A DNA stretch of 64,000 bases from Megascapheus bottae. Taxonomy: Eukaryota > Chordata > Mammalia > Rodentia > Geomyidae. Location: NCBI GenBank assembly GCA_024803745.1, contig JANJXV010000194.1, positions 558,001 to 622,000 of the forward strand. The letters run 5' to 3'. The notes beneath the pieces are model-generated. The model did not search any database. It saw only the letters and a list, made by a program, of their open reading frames with translations, and was not told the origin of the DNA. This document shows positions 1 to 11,222 of this stretch, in pieces (position 1 is the first letter of the stretch; every line of letters starts with the position of its first letter). The translations under genes and the position numbers were made by a program.

Positions 1-319
1 CAAGGTGATGCCAACTTCCCCATCTCTATATATTTCTAACTATGGGATGGGTGCTGAGGTTCTCTTCTGTGACTCCATCCGCTAAGAGGCTCATGCAGAT
101 TTCTATCCTTTGCTCATCATGGTGACTCTTTGGTTAACAAGTCACTGCTGGGCTTCCAGTTCACCACATATAGAACCCATACTCCAACACTTTTCTTAGA
201 AGGACTGATGACTTTTAAATATTCTCTAGTTTTAAATTTCTAGTTCCTTCTCTCTTTCATTTATATATTTCCCTCCCTCACATACGTCCCTTTTTTTACC
301 TTCCTTCTTTCATTGCTGG
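1..319. other. unassigned sequence
   Basis: No coding region, repeat family or RNA gene is recognisable. The right part is T/C-rich and leads into a SINE. Confidence 0.4.
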
Positions 320-520
320 CCTTGAAATCAAGACCTGGAGCTTTTTCTTAGCTTTTCTTTGCTCAAGGTAGCACTCTAGCTCTTGAGCCACAGCTCTACT
401 TCAATCTTTGTTCTTGCTCTAAACTGGGAGTATGAGTCTCATGCATTTTTCCCTTTGCTGGGTTGGTTTTAAACCACATACTAAGATCAGGATCCTGAAT
501 ATGCCTCGGATTACAGGTAT
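320..520 (-). repeat. SINE, B1/Alu-like head plus ID-like tail (degenerate)
   Basis: The plus strand carries the reverse complement of the ID-like box (gctcaaggtagcactctag, then ttgagccacag) and ends with the Alu-like head remnant cctcggattacaggt. This composite SINE recurs throughout the window; in its forward sense it begins with the gtaatcctagctactcagg block and ends A-rich. Confidence 0.7.
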
Positions 521-1474
521 TATCTAATCAAAACAAATTCCTGATTTCTTTTTTAGACATAATTAGTTCTTTCAGGTGAGCCACCAGCCACTCATGCAAG
601 AGCATTGCAGGATCCCAGCATTCATCTTGTCTCCAGTCTTATTCCATCCATCTCACAATGGTCATCTAAAACACCCTGCTGCATGCCTGAAGTCTCAAGG
701 AACATTCTCAATGCCATGAGAAGCCCCCTTAACCTCTGCCTCAGATATGCCCAGCCCCCATCCCACTTCCACATGAGCATTTGTTTAGGAGAAATTTCCT
801 GAGTACATCAAGATCTTTTCCTCACCATTCAAATTTCATCTTTGGAGTCATTTCTCCCAGACAAAGGGGAACATGATCCATGGTTTGATAGCAGCTCCAG
901 CTTCGTAGTCCCAGCCACCAACACACCCCCATTACCCTGCCAGACACCTGAATTCAAGAACAATGTTTTCGCTACCCCTGACTCTTATCAAATGTTTTAA
1001 CTTATATAGTGCATTAAAATAATTTTACTAAATGGAATAAACACATGGCATCAAGCTTCAGAATCTTTGCACCTGAACTTTTAGTGAATCACAGACACAC
1101 CAGCATTTCTGTAGGCAACAGAAATCTTAGCTTTGAGATTTCAGCATTCCTGGTATCCAAGTTTGGATGTGCTAACACTGCCCTTAATGGGGCACTTCAA
1201 TCACACAATCCCACAACAATCAATGTCATTTGACATTCACTGGTAGGTGGTGCTAGGAAAAAGACTGATGTGCCAAATCCATGCTGGCTTGACCTATGCC
1301 ATCTTCAAACCTGGAGCAAGTGGGGCTCCTCTCTCCATGACATCTTTTTTGTACTATCCCAGGAGGACCTTTACCTTGAGACAAAATTATGAAGACTATC
1401 TCTACCAGCAAAGATTCCAGTGAGATGTGCCTACATGAATAAAGCTAAAATCTCACTAAAGTGAGGTTGTTGGC
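521..1474. other. unassigned sequence
   Basis: About 950 bp with only short chance reading frames (605-802, 1045-1233). No splice-bounded exon, repeat or RNA gene is recognised. Confidence 0.4.
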
Positions 1475-1685
1475 AGTGCTGGAGCATGAACTCTGGGCAT
1501 GGGCACTAAGCATTTGTACTCAAGACTAGCCCTTTACCACTTGAGCCCAAATTCCATTCCCAGCTGTTTTTATTTTTGGTAGTAAGAATCTATCAGACTT
1601 TCCTGTTCTAGGTGACTTGGAACTTCCATACTCAGATCTCAGCCTCCTGACCAGCCTGGATTAAAAGTGTGGATCAGCCATGCGC
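1475..1685 (-). repeat. SINE, degenerate composite type
   Basis: Diverged copy: ttaccacttgagccc is the ID-like part and ctcagcctcctgaccagcc the head part, both in reverse complement. Confidence 0.55.
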
Positions 1686-2064
1686 CACACCTGAGGACTT
1701 TTGCCAGCACATTCCTTCCCAAAAATTAGAAGAGGAAGATGTGGGAGGGTTGGGCTCATCCTGCCCTGCATATGAAGGAGAGCATCAGCGCCTGAACTTC
1801 ATTCCCTGTTGTAGGCTGCTGGAGGAAAAGGAAGCAAATAGGCACAGGCTGGTAGCAGATGCCACAGAACAACATGTGACCAAGACTCCCAGAGCAGACC
1901 TCAGAATCAATGACAGAGTTGGATCTACCCAGTAACAGAGGCAGTGGTGACACCTGAAAATGCGTGTTTGAGCCTTTGCTGCTAGTAAACAGGGCCACCT
2001 ATGTCTCAGTGAGAAAGGTGAGATTTTGGTGGAGAAGATGAGATTAAACATTATGTATCATGCG
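1686..2064. other. unassigned sequence
   Basis: Open frames of 80-88 codons exist here on both strands, overlapping one another (1669-1935 plus; 1756-1998 and 1785-2051 minus). None resembles a known family, and mutual overlap is expected by chance. Confidence 0.35.
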
Positions 2065-2084
2065 AGAAGTCAGACTATAAGGGG

Positions 2085-2960
2085 TCTTTTATTATTCCAA
2101 GTGAACTTTTGGATTTCCTCTTCTGTGTCTTTAAAGAATGACTTTGGGATATTGATGAATATTGCACTGAATTTGTAGATAGTCCTTATCAAGATTGCCA
2201 TTTTTACAATATTACTTCTTCCAAAGCAGGAGCATAGGTTTTTGCATTTCCTCAGTTCTGCGTTAATTTCCTTCTCCAGGGTTTATAGTTCCATCAAAAA
2301 GGTGCTTTACATTCTAAGTTAATTCCTAGGTATTTTATTTTCTTTGATAGCAAAATGAGTTGCTATCCTGATTCTTGCCTCATTCCTCTCATTTGTTGGC
2401 ATATAGGAAGGCAGTTGACATTGAGGGTTAATTTTATACCCTGCTACCCTACCAAAGTTTTATATCAGCTCAAGCAGCTTCGGAGTAGAGTCTATACGGT
2501 TCTTTAAATACAGAATCATGTCATTTGTAAGGAGAGAAAGTTTCAGTCCCTCTTTCCCTTTTCCTCCTCACTCCAGTTAGAATGGCCAAGATCCAGAAAT
2601 CTAATAACGTATGCTGGAGGGGATGTGGCCAGGAGGGATCACTACTACACTGCTGGTGGGATTGCAAACTCGTTCAGCCACTATGGAAAGCACTATGGCA
2701 GTATCCCAAAAAGACTAAACATAGAGCTCCCCTGTGATCCAGCAATTTCACTACTTGCCAATCGTCCAGATAGGACACACTAAATTCACTAGAACAATAA
2801 CATTTATCACAGCACTATTTACTATAACAAAGGTATGGAACCAACCCAGATGCCCGTCAGTTGATGAGTAGATAAAATATTTTATTTTTACACAATGGAA
2901 TTCTGTGCTTCTGTCAGAAAGAATGACATAGACGAATTTGTAAGGAAATAGAAAGACTGT
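2085..2960. mobile_element. old L1 fragment with inverted 5' part
   Basis: From 2085 to about 2565 the sequence matches the minus-strand L1 ORF2 reverse-transcriptase region seen again near 12190-12660. From about 2566 to 2960 it matches the ORF2 C-terminal region in the opposite, plus sense (compare the reverse complement of 18460-18810). A short, 5'-truncated L1 whose upstream part is flipped relative to its 3' part is the usual product of twin priming. Divergence is clearly higher than in the L1 array to the right, so it is older. Confidence 0.75.
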
Positions 2961-3029
2961 AAAGTTTAGAAATTAGTTTCTGTCTCCTTCTCTCTCTCCT
3001 TCTCTATTTCTGTAAAATTTAGAAGTTCT

Positions 3030-3158
<129 letters not shown>

Positions 3159-3164
3159 CAATCC

Positions 3165-3335
3165 TTAGGCTTGAATTCAGGGCCTGAGCTACTTTTGCTC
3201 AAGGTTAGCACTCTACCATTTGAACCACAGTGCTGCTTCTGGCTTGCTCTTTTCACGTAGTATTGAGGAATCTAACCCAGGCCTTCATCCTTGATAGGTT
3301 AGCACTCTACCACTAAGCCACAGAGTCAGCTTTTA
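3165..3335 (-). repeat. SINE, ID-like dimer
   Basis: Reverse-complement ID-like boxes: ggcttgaattcagggcctgag, ctctaccatttgaaccacag, then the second monomer ctctaccactaagccacag. This dimeric type differs from the composite type by lacking the Alu-like head. Confidence 0.75.
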
Positions 3336-3559
3336 GAGGTTTCTGACAAAGGTTTTCCTACATGCTATTATTTCTTCTGTGAGTGCTCTTAATGCTTGCT
3401 GAAGGTTGACTTTGTTTAGAAGACTTACCCTAATGCTCCCATATACAGAGATTCTATATATAGCTAAATGTTTTTCATTACTCAGAATTTCTCTATTGTG
3501 TATGTTCTGAAATGTACTGAAGACTGACTTCTGATTAAAAGTCATTGCACATTTGTTCT

Positions 3560-5127
3560 ATTCATTAGTTTTCTTTTCTTTTATGGGAATCAGGTTTGTG
3601 ATGAACACAGAAGTATGCCTTCCAGGTCAAACACTTTCCACATTTGTAATATTCATAAGGTTTTTCTCTCCTATGTGCATTTTATACTTAGTCATATGTT
3701 CATGATGGATTTTTCAAATTCTCATATTCATACGATTTTTATCCTGTGTCTGTGTGGTATCATGCAAAGTCAACTATGAGTTCTTCAAAAAAATTTCCCT
3801 TTCATTTTATTCATAGGATTCTATCCTGTGGGTGTTTAGTGATAAATCTTGACTTGTGCCTTCTGGGGAAAAGACTGAACATTTGCTACATTCATTAAGG
3901 GTTTTATCTTGTGTTGGTTCTGTGACACAAGCTGAATTTTCTTCCACAGATTAAAAAGTCTTTCCTATTTATTACATTGCTAAGGCTTCTCATATGTGTG
4001 AACTCTCTTACGCTTCCTGAAGGGTGAATACTGCACGAAAGACTTTCAACTTTGGTTATATTCCTAAGGTTTCTAATATGTGTGAATTCTGTTATGCCTC
4101 CTGTAATGTGACTTCCATCTGAAGGTCTTACCACATTTGATGCACTCGTACAGTTTCTCTCCTGTGTGTGTTCTCTGATGCAATTTGAGGGAAGACTTCC
4201 ATTTGAAAGACCTTCCACATTCATTACACTTATAAGATTTCTCTCCTGTGTGTGTTATTTGATGAAATCGAAGGTGTATCTTCTGGGTGAAATACTTTTC
4301 ACATTTGTTACATTCATAAGGTTTCTCTTCTGTGTGTCTTCTCTGGTGCAAAGTGAGGTATGATTTCAGTCTAAACGTCTTCCCACATTTATCCCATTAA
4401 AGATTTCTCTTCTGTGTGAGATCTCTGATGTGTGCTGAGAGCTGAATTCTGGGCAGAAATTTTATTACGTTCCTCATATTCATAAGGTTTGTCTTCTCAT
4501 GGAGATCGAGGTTGGAGCGTCAGGTCTGACTCCTCAGAAATTAATTTTCACACTTGATGTACGCATCACATACCTCAGGATATTTGCTCTGAGGTATTGT
4601 AAGGCATATTTCATTACTGAAAGATTTCTCACATTCACTACATATATGAGGAGTCTCTCCTGTGTACATTTTCGGATGTGTAGTGATGGTTGGTGTTAAG
4701 TACAATATTTTTCATCACACAGTACATTTAGCAGTTTTCCTCCCTCCCTGAAGAATTTCTTGGGCAGGGAGAACAGAATTATGATACTGCAGATCTTTTG
4801 GACTGTCACAATCATGAATAAAATGCTCTGAATAGCCGATGGATTTTTTAAGAACAGGAGACATACGAGATCTATATGCAGCATGCATCTCATCAGGCTT
4901 AGGAGACAGAAGCATGTTCTGACACTTAATGAACTCCTCAGTCCTCACCCCTAAGTTGTTACCGTTATTACTAATCAGCTCTGGATTATGTGTAGAGCTC
5001 AAATTTAAAGTTGTTGCAAATCTCACGTTTTCCTCCACTTCGATACTACTTGCAACTGCTACTTCACAAAGACATTCATGTGGACTTTCCTGGCAGGTCT
5101 TGAACACATTTTCCATTACCTGGACAT
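3560..5127 (-). pseudogene. KRAB zinc-finger gene relic: linker and C2H2 finger exon
   Basis: This is the last exon of a minus-strand KRAB zinc-finger gene; such proteins bind DNA with C2H2 fingers and silence chromatin through KRAB. The exon opens after a TTTTAG acceptor at 5128 and continues in phase with the KRAB-B exon at 7194-7283. A linker of about 135 codons stays open, then a TGA at about 4715 stops the frame just before the finger array. Below it, remnant fingers carry stops and frame changes. Three consecutive fingers remain intact within 4073-4351, each with the C-x2-C and H-x3-H spacing and TGEK-type linkers (H-T-G-E-K). A fourth finger just upstream has lost its first cysteine. 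Left of 4073 the homology goes on with shifted frames. Broken as a DNA-binding protein; the KRAB part may still be readable. Which ZNF it derives from cannot be said. Confidence 0.85.
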
Positions 5128-5564
5128 CTAAAATGAGTCATAGAAAAAAAGACACAAACATACATGGGATACAAATATTCCTTACTTTAAAGGTAATGAC
5201 TTTACTTTCCCATCCTAAGTGTTAGATATTTTAAAATATAAAAGTGGAAATTGATTTGTGAGAAATATATGCTTTTCTCCATAACATATTAAGAAAATGA
5301 TATTTTACAATGACCAATAATGTTTTTCTGTGTTTTAGTTCTCTTTTTATATCACAGGAAATATTTATTGAAATTACCCATCTATGTATTGCTACAGTTT
5401 TAAGCTGAGTACTACCTATACTATACCTGCAGCTGTTTTTTTTCAAATACTGTTTTGTTTATACATTGAGGAATAGCTGCCTTTCTTTTATTTTTGAGAA
5501 ATAATCTAATATTGTGCTGTTTTGCATCTTTTTAAAACTTTCTTTTCTTTTTTTTTGTAGTTCA

Positions 5565-5760
5565 TAGGCCTCGGCCCTGTCCCTGAACACTTCAGCAGAA
5601 GACTATAACCCCTATCCTTGAGCTACAGCCCCACTTCCTCTTTTCTAGAGTTAACTACAGATAAGAGTCTCAGGTCCTGAGTAGCAGATAGGATTACCTT
5701 ACCCAGTTTCAATGCTGTTTGCTTATTAACCATTAAGTGAGGAACACGAATTTTTTCTAG
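5565..5760 (-). repeat. SINE, composite type (partial)
   Basis: Contains ggccctgtccctgaacact, gagctacagccccacttcct and gataagagtctcaggtcctg, the reverse-complement hallmarks of the ID-like tail and middle; the head is lost. Confidence 0.6.
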
Positions 5761-6054
5761 ATTCAGCGGCCACAAGTTTGGTTTATATGTCTGTTTGCCT
5801 TTGATCCAAGCAAGAACGATTCTTGAGAGTAAGGACTTATACCTATATCCCTTCAGTTACAACTTCTCACTAAAGTCTCAATTTAGCTATTTGTGGGAAT
5901 TTAGAAATTTGTTTCTTTCCATTTGAAGTCTTATAAAAATTCCTTTTCTAACACTCCTGTCCGTCAGAACCATGGAAGACCAGAAAATCCCCAGCTCATT
6001 GTCTAGTTAATTTTCTTATGTTGATTGAAACTTTGTTATTTTTTTCCCTTCCAT

Positions 6055-6225
6055 TCCTGGGTTTGAACTTAGGGCCTAACCACTGTCCTTGGGTTTTCTC
6101 AAGACTAGAACCCTACCAATGAAGTCATTACTTCTGGCTTTTTCTATGTATGTGGTAATAAGGAATCAAACCTGTGTCTTTGTGCATGCTAGGCAAACAC
6201 TCTACCACTAGGCTCAATTTCTGGT
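6055..6225 (-). repeat. SINE, ID-like dimer
   Basis: Reverse-complement dimer with gggtttgaacttagggcc, then a second monomer ending gctaggcaaacactctacca. Confidence 0.7.
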
Positions 6226-6357
6226 GGAAAGGTCTGGTTCTGAATACCGGTCTCTTCCTACCAGCAAAAAGATATTATCCTTATCAGAGAATAATGCCCT
6301 GACTTATTCCTTGTTTGCTCAATCATTTATAGTCTTAGTTTTAAAGAAATGAAATAT

Positions 6358-6380
6358 CATTGTTTCTTTCTTTCTTTCCT

Positions 6381-6430
<50 letters not shown>

Positions 6431-6478
6431 TTTCTTTCTTTCTTCCTTTCCTTCCTTCCCTCTTTCTTCCCTCTTTCT

Positions 6479-6532
<54 letters not shown>

Positions 6533-6550
6533 TTTCTTTCTTTCTTTCTT
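6358..6550. repeat. (TTTC)n microsatellite
   Basis: About 190 bp of TTTC/TTCC tetranucleotides inside the KRAB-gene intron. Open frames on both strands here (Phe-Leu-Ser runs or Lys-Glu-Arg runs) are repeat translations, not genes. Confidence 0.95.
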
Positions 6551-6554
6551 GTTT

Positions 6555-6785
6555 TGCGGTCATGGGACTTGAATTCTAGACCTGGCTGTTCTTCCTGAGC
6601 TCTTCAGCTCAAGGCTACTGCCCTATGTCTTTAGACTCAACCCCACTTCTCATTTTCTATTGGTTCATTGGAGAGAAGAGTCTAACGTGTTTTTGTGATA
6701 GGTCAGTCTTTGAACCTTGATCCTCAGATCTCAGCCTCCTAAGTAGCTAGGTTTACAGGCATGAGCTACGGGCTCATGGCTTTCT
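6555..6785 (-). repeat. SINE, composite type, near full length
   Basis: Runs from the ID-like tail (gggacttgaattctagacc) through gagaagagtctaacgtg to the head (tcctaagtagctaggttta), all reverse complement, immediately beside the TTTC microsatellite. The repeat may have grown from its A-rich end. Confidence 0.8.
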
Positions 6786-6869
6786 CATTTAATTTTGTTT
6801 CACTGTGATTTCTACAGAGAAATCTAACTTTAACTCTACTGCCACATAGAATTCATCATATCACCCTAT

Positions 6870-7050
6870 GATTCTTGGTGCCGGGGGTTTGGGCTATCAT
6901 GCACAAAGACCTGGTTCAGTTCCTTGGTACTACATACAAAGAAAAAGCCAGAAGTGGTGCTATGACTCAAGAAGTAGAGAGCTAGCCTTGAGAAAACCCA
7001 AGGACCATGCTCAGGCCCTGAGACCAAGCATAGGATTGGGAAAAGAAAAT
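6870..7050 (+). repeat. SINE, ID-like dimer
   Basis: Forward sense: first monomer with ggttcagttccttggtac, second with ccagaagtggtgctatgac, ending caggccctgagaccaagc. Confidence 0.75.
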
Positions 7051-7193
7051 GATTCTTGATTCATTCACAAAGAATTCCATAGGTTCCACACAGGATTTAG
7101 GGTAACTAAGAATATTATTGCTCAGTACATCACAACATGAACTTACCAATGGGGCTCAGGCTCCAACATCAATATGAAGATGCATTCACTCAC

Positions 7194-7283
7194 CTGTGAT
7201 ATTCTTGTCAGAGGAATTTCCTACCCAGAGTTCTGCACAGTGCTCTAGCTTGTCAATTAATACAGGTTTGGGAACACAGGGCC
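7194..7283 (-). CDS. KRAB-B exon of the zinc-finger relic
   Basis: A 90-bp minus-strand exon bounded by an acceptor (TTTACAG) at 7284 and a donor (GTGAG) at 7193. It encodes a KRAB box B core, K-P-V-L-I-D-K-L-E-H, matching the family pattern Kp-x-LI-x-LE. It joins in phase to KRAB-A on one side and to the linker exon at 5127 on the other. KRAB boxes recruit TRIM28 to silence chromatin. No disabling change is visible within this exon. Confidence 0.8.
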
Positions 7284-7419
7284 CTGTAAATTAGAAACAC
7301 TAGAGAATTATTGCTTATGCTGTGTCATCATTGCTTTAAGTTCGCAGACATCCTACTCACAAGTTATCTATTAAATCTTTTTTCTCATTTCTCACTGGCT
7401 CCATGGTTGACTTTTCCCC

Positions 7420-7700
7420 AGCTCTGGATTCATTTTCTATGGCATAAACTTAGCTGTCTTGCTCAAGGCTAGAAAAATACCAGTCCCAGCTCCACTTACA
7501 TGCATAGGTCTTCATGCATGCTAGGCAAGCACTCAACAACAAAGTCAAACTCTTGACACTCCACTAACATTTTTGAGGGGTTACTTGGAGTTATAGAGTT
7601 TCATGGCAATTTTTATGCCATTGCTGGCTTCAAATTAGAATTCTTAGATTTCTTCCTCCTGAATATTTTAAGATTACAGGCATGAAACATTGCACCTAGT
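7420..7700 (-). repeat. two degenerate SINE pieces
   Basis: 7420-7550 is a diverged ID-like piece (catgctaggcaagcactcaa); 7580-7695 retains the middle and head of the composite type (aagattacaggcatgaaac). Both are reverse complement and lie in the KRAB-A/KRAB-B intron. Confidence 0.5.
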
Positions 7701-7954
7701 GCCAGGTTTCCATTATAAACTCACTGTTTAGTGATTTGTAGATCCTATTTCCAATAATGATATATATTCTATTCTGGATGGTTTATCCGCTTACAATTAC
7801 TGTGTAAGTTTGGAATGTCGTCTCCATTAGAGGAAACATAATTTAGAACTGTTGTCAAAGTATCCTGAAGGTATCCTGAAGAATGAGTACAAAATTACCT
7901 TAGGTTTTCTTAAGAAAGTAATGATATTTCTCAGGGCCTGGAATCTTTCATTTA

Positions 7955-8194
<240 letters not shown>

Positions 8195-8284
8195 TTAGCA
8201 CTGAGTTATAAACACACCATGTGTGGAATTTTATTCTTTTTTTTGTTGGAATTGTATTCCTTTACTTAAATGTTTAGACTTACA

Positions 8285-8480
8285 TGAAATATTGACCTGA
8301 AAAGCTTAGGGATGGTGCCTAGGCCCAGAGTTCAAGTCCCAAGACCCACAAAAAATAAAAAGGCAAGCCAGGTGTTGGTGGCTCACGCCTGTCATCCTAG
8401 CTACTCAGGAGACTGAGATCTGAGGACCATGGTTCAAAGCCAGCCTGGCACAAAATTCCATGAGACTCCTTTCTAATTAC
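8285..8480 (+). repeat. SINE fragments, composite type
   Basis: 8285-8345 is a 3' tail (gagttcaagtcccaagacc plus A-rich end), followed at 8355 by the head of a second copy (ggctcacgcctgtcatcc, tactcaggagactgagatc). Confidence 0.75.
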
Positions 8481-8744
8481 CCACCATAAAATGTTTAATG
8501 GCTTGTGGCATATCATGGTAGAGCAATTGTGGTATCAACAAAAATAAGTCGGGGGAGTAGATTTAGGTTATAAATGGAATTATTCCATTGAAAAGGAACT
8601 ACATTATATGATGACATATGCTGATACTGAGAGAATATTGCAAAATCTTAGGGTATCAAGTAATAATACTTTGAAGTACACCCAGAATGTTAATGTTCTA
8701 TGTCTGGCATAATAATCACTTGGGGAAGAAACTTTTTTTTCTTT

Positions 8745-8995
8745 TTTTTTGGCTGGGGGATTTGTAAGGCTTGAACTCTGGGCCTGGGCACTGTCCCTGA
8801 GCTCTTCAACTCAAGGCTATCACCCTACTATGAAGCCACAGTGCCATTTCCCATATTCTAGTGGTTAACTGTATTTGAGAGTCTCATAGACTTTCTAATG
8901 CCCAGGCTGGCTTTGAACCAAATCTTTAGATATCAGCCTGATATCTGAGTAGCTAGGATTACAGGTAGAAGTCACTGCACCTGGCAAGAAATTTA
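8745..8995 (-). repeat. SINE, composite type, near full length
   Basis: Starts in a T-run, then ggcttgaactctgggcctg, ctcttcaactcaaggctat, and ends gagtagctaggattacagg; all reverse complement. Confidence 0.85.
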
Positions 8996-9094
8996 TTTCT
9001 TGCTGTTTTTTACTACAAATTTACTGTATGTTTTACTTTTTCAAAAAGACTGAGGATGACCTTTGTTCTGTATATAATGGGAAGAGGGGTAGGG

Positions 9095-9215
9095 AGCTGT
9101 GAGCAGAAGGACTGAGGGGCAATACTCAGGGTAGGACAATAGCCTTAAACTAAAGAGCTCACGGCCCAAGGTCCAAGCCCCATGACTTTCCCCACTACCC
9201 CACAAAAAAAGGGAA
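9095..9215 (+). repeat. SINE 3' part, composite type
   Basis: Forward-sense tail with taaagagctcacggcccaag and ccaagccccatgac, followed by an A-rich end. Confidence 0.6.
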
Positions 9216-9219
9216 AAAA

Positions 9220-9954
9220 ATTGGATATTGGAGAGGATTATCTAAAAAGAATATATAGAAATAGTAGTTCAAAATGTAGAAAGAAGTTCAATATTAACAG
9301 TCATGAGAAAAATTAAAATTACAATGAAATCATTACTTTAAGTATATTAATATAAATATAGTTTTAAACAAAAAGATCCACATACACACACACAAACAGA
9401 CACACACACACACGCATACAAAAAAACAACTTTCAAAGTCTAACTATTACTGGGAAGGTAGTGAGAAGAAGTAGAACTTTGGAATAGTTCTGCAAGGAAT
9501 ATAAAACAATCAAAAATTGCGTGGAGAGTGCTAAAAAAGTACTAAATATAGAATTACATAGAAATATGGTCCAACACTTCTATTTCTAGATTTGTACCTA
9601 ATGGAAGAGAAAGCAGAGACTAGAACAAATATGTGGAGAATCCATTCACAACTATTAATAATAATCCAAAGATAGAAATATGCAAAACAATGCATTGAAA
9701 AGGAAGAACATTTCACTATATTTTACAGATGAATCTTGATTACAGTAAACTAAAAATACAGCAGTCATAAAGGAAGAGCTAGTGTATGTTTTCCCTTCCA
9801 GAGCTTCCAAGGATCAACAAACCCTTAGAGCCAAAAAGCACGATGGTTCCAGAGAATGGAGTAGAGATGAACAGGAGCTGAATGTTTAATGATTATACAT
9901 GGAAGATGAAAAATGCTCTAGATGGGTAGAATGAAGAGAGTACTGTACACTAAA
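9220..9954. other. unassigned AT-rich sequence
   Basis: A-rich sequence with an imperfect CA repeat at 9380-9422. No exon or RNA gene is recognised; the 61-codon minus frame at 9531-9716 has no family features. Confidence 0.4.
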
Positions 9955-9959
9955 CAATG

Positions 9960-10245
9960 GTTATGTAGCCACACAGGATGGGACACACCTATACTCCCTG
10001 ATCTTGGGAAACTCAAGAAGGATTTCTAGCCATCCTGGACGCATAGAAAGATCGATCATAAAAACTAATGTGGAGGGGCTGGGAGTTTGGCATAGTTGTA
10101 GAGTGCTTGTATGAAGACGAAGGTTCAATTCCGCAGTACCACATACACAGAAAAAACCAGAAGTAGTGCTGTGGCTCAAGTAGAAGATCACTAGGCTTGA
10201 GGAAAGCTGAAGGACAGTGCTCAGACCGAGTTCCAGCTAAAGGGC
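9960..10245 (+). repeat. SINE head fragment followed by ID-like dimer
   Basis: 9960-10060 is a diverged composite-type head; 10080-10245 is an ID-like dimer (gaaggttcaattccgcagta, then ccagaagtagtgctgtggct). Confidence 0.7.
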
Positions 10246-10259
10246 TTGTTTAAAAAAAA

Positions 10260-10525
10260 CCAGAAAGCTGAGCATGATGGGGTGGTGGCTCACTTCTATA
10301 ATCCTAGCTACTCAGGAGGCTGAGATCTGAGGATCAAGGTTTAAAGCCATCCTGGCACAAAAAGACCTGAGACACTTATCTCCAATTTACCTTTAGAAAA
10401 TGGGAAGTGGGGCTTGGCTCCAGGGTAAGGTGGTAGCCTGGAGCTGAAGAGCTCAGGGATAGTACCCAGGCTGAGTTCAAGATCTATGACCCACCAAAAA
10501 AATCCCAAAAAACAAAAAATAAGAT
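10260..10525 (+). repeat. SINE, composite type, full length
   Basis: Good forward copy: head ataatcctagctactcagga, middle cacaaaaagacctgagacac, ID-like tail gagctgaagagctcaggga, then an A-rich end. Confidence 0.9.
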
Positions 10526-10529
10526 GGAA

Positions 10530-10952
10530 AAAATTGGATTCTGTGAATTTTATCAGGCATATAAATGTCTTTTTTTACGGTTGAAATAACAAATTGTTTG
10601 GAAAACAAGTTTTTACCTAGAAATGTACACTACAAATGGAATTAACAACAAACATAAAAAATGCAAAAGATACAAATTATCACAATATGGGTATCCTGCT
10701 TCTGTATCTTTCACTGACTCCTGTTCAAATGAGTCACATATTCTTAATCATTTCTCCCAGTCGATATATGCCACAAGTGTTAGCTTGTACTGTACTTCTT
10801 GGGAAATCAAAAGCAAATACTAAGCAAATGTGTGTTAGATTTTGTCAACAGTGATATTTCAAATATAAATCCCTACTCATTGCATTATTTAATATCAATG
10901 CCGGAATCTAACTTACACTGGCAGAATCTTCAATCTTTTGAGAATCTTCAAA
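10530..10952. other. unassigned sequence at the left edge of the L1 array
   Basis: AT-rich. Two overlapping plus frames of 66-72 codons (10623-10854) are unsupported by any family signal. Confidence 0.4.
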
Positions 10953-11222
10953 AGGGTGTGTAAATATTTAGGATCGTTATGTCTTCCGGGAGGAAAGATC
11001 CCTTTAGTAGTATGTAGTAACCTTCTTTGTCTTTTCTTACTAATTTTAGTTTGAAGTCTATTTTATCGGATATGAGGATGGCAACTCCAGCCTGTTAATG
11101 GGGGCAGTTAGCTTGATAGAGTTTATTCCAACCTCTCACTTTCAAAAGATGATTGTTTTTGGGTAAGATGTGTCTCTTGAAGACAGCAGAACGATGGCTC
11201 TTGCTTTTTGATCCAACTAGAC
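10953..11222 (-). mobile_element. L1 ORF2 endonuclease-region fragment (L1_0)
   Basis: Near-identical to 14408-14680 of the next L1. It abuts the C-terminal coding part of another L1 at about 11222, which is not a normal L1 order, so the join is a recombination breakpoint. Confidence 0.85.

Larger units (their letters stand above)
5128..7193 (-). other. intron of the KRAB zinc-finger relic
   Basis: Lies between the donor after KRAB-B (GTGAG on the minus strand at 7193) and the acceptor at 5128. It contains three SINE insertions and a TTTC microsatellite, listed separately. The stretch 5128-5560 is AT-rich with nothing recognisable. Confidence 0.7.

Noticed and set aside
6349..6579. Hydrophobic Phe-Leu-Ser protein on the plus strand
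   Set aside because: Read from the TTTC microsatellite; both strands are open there for the same reason.
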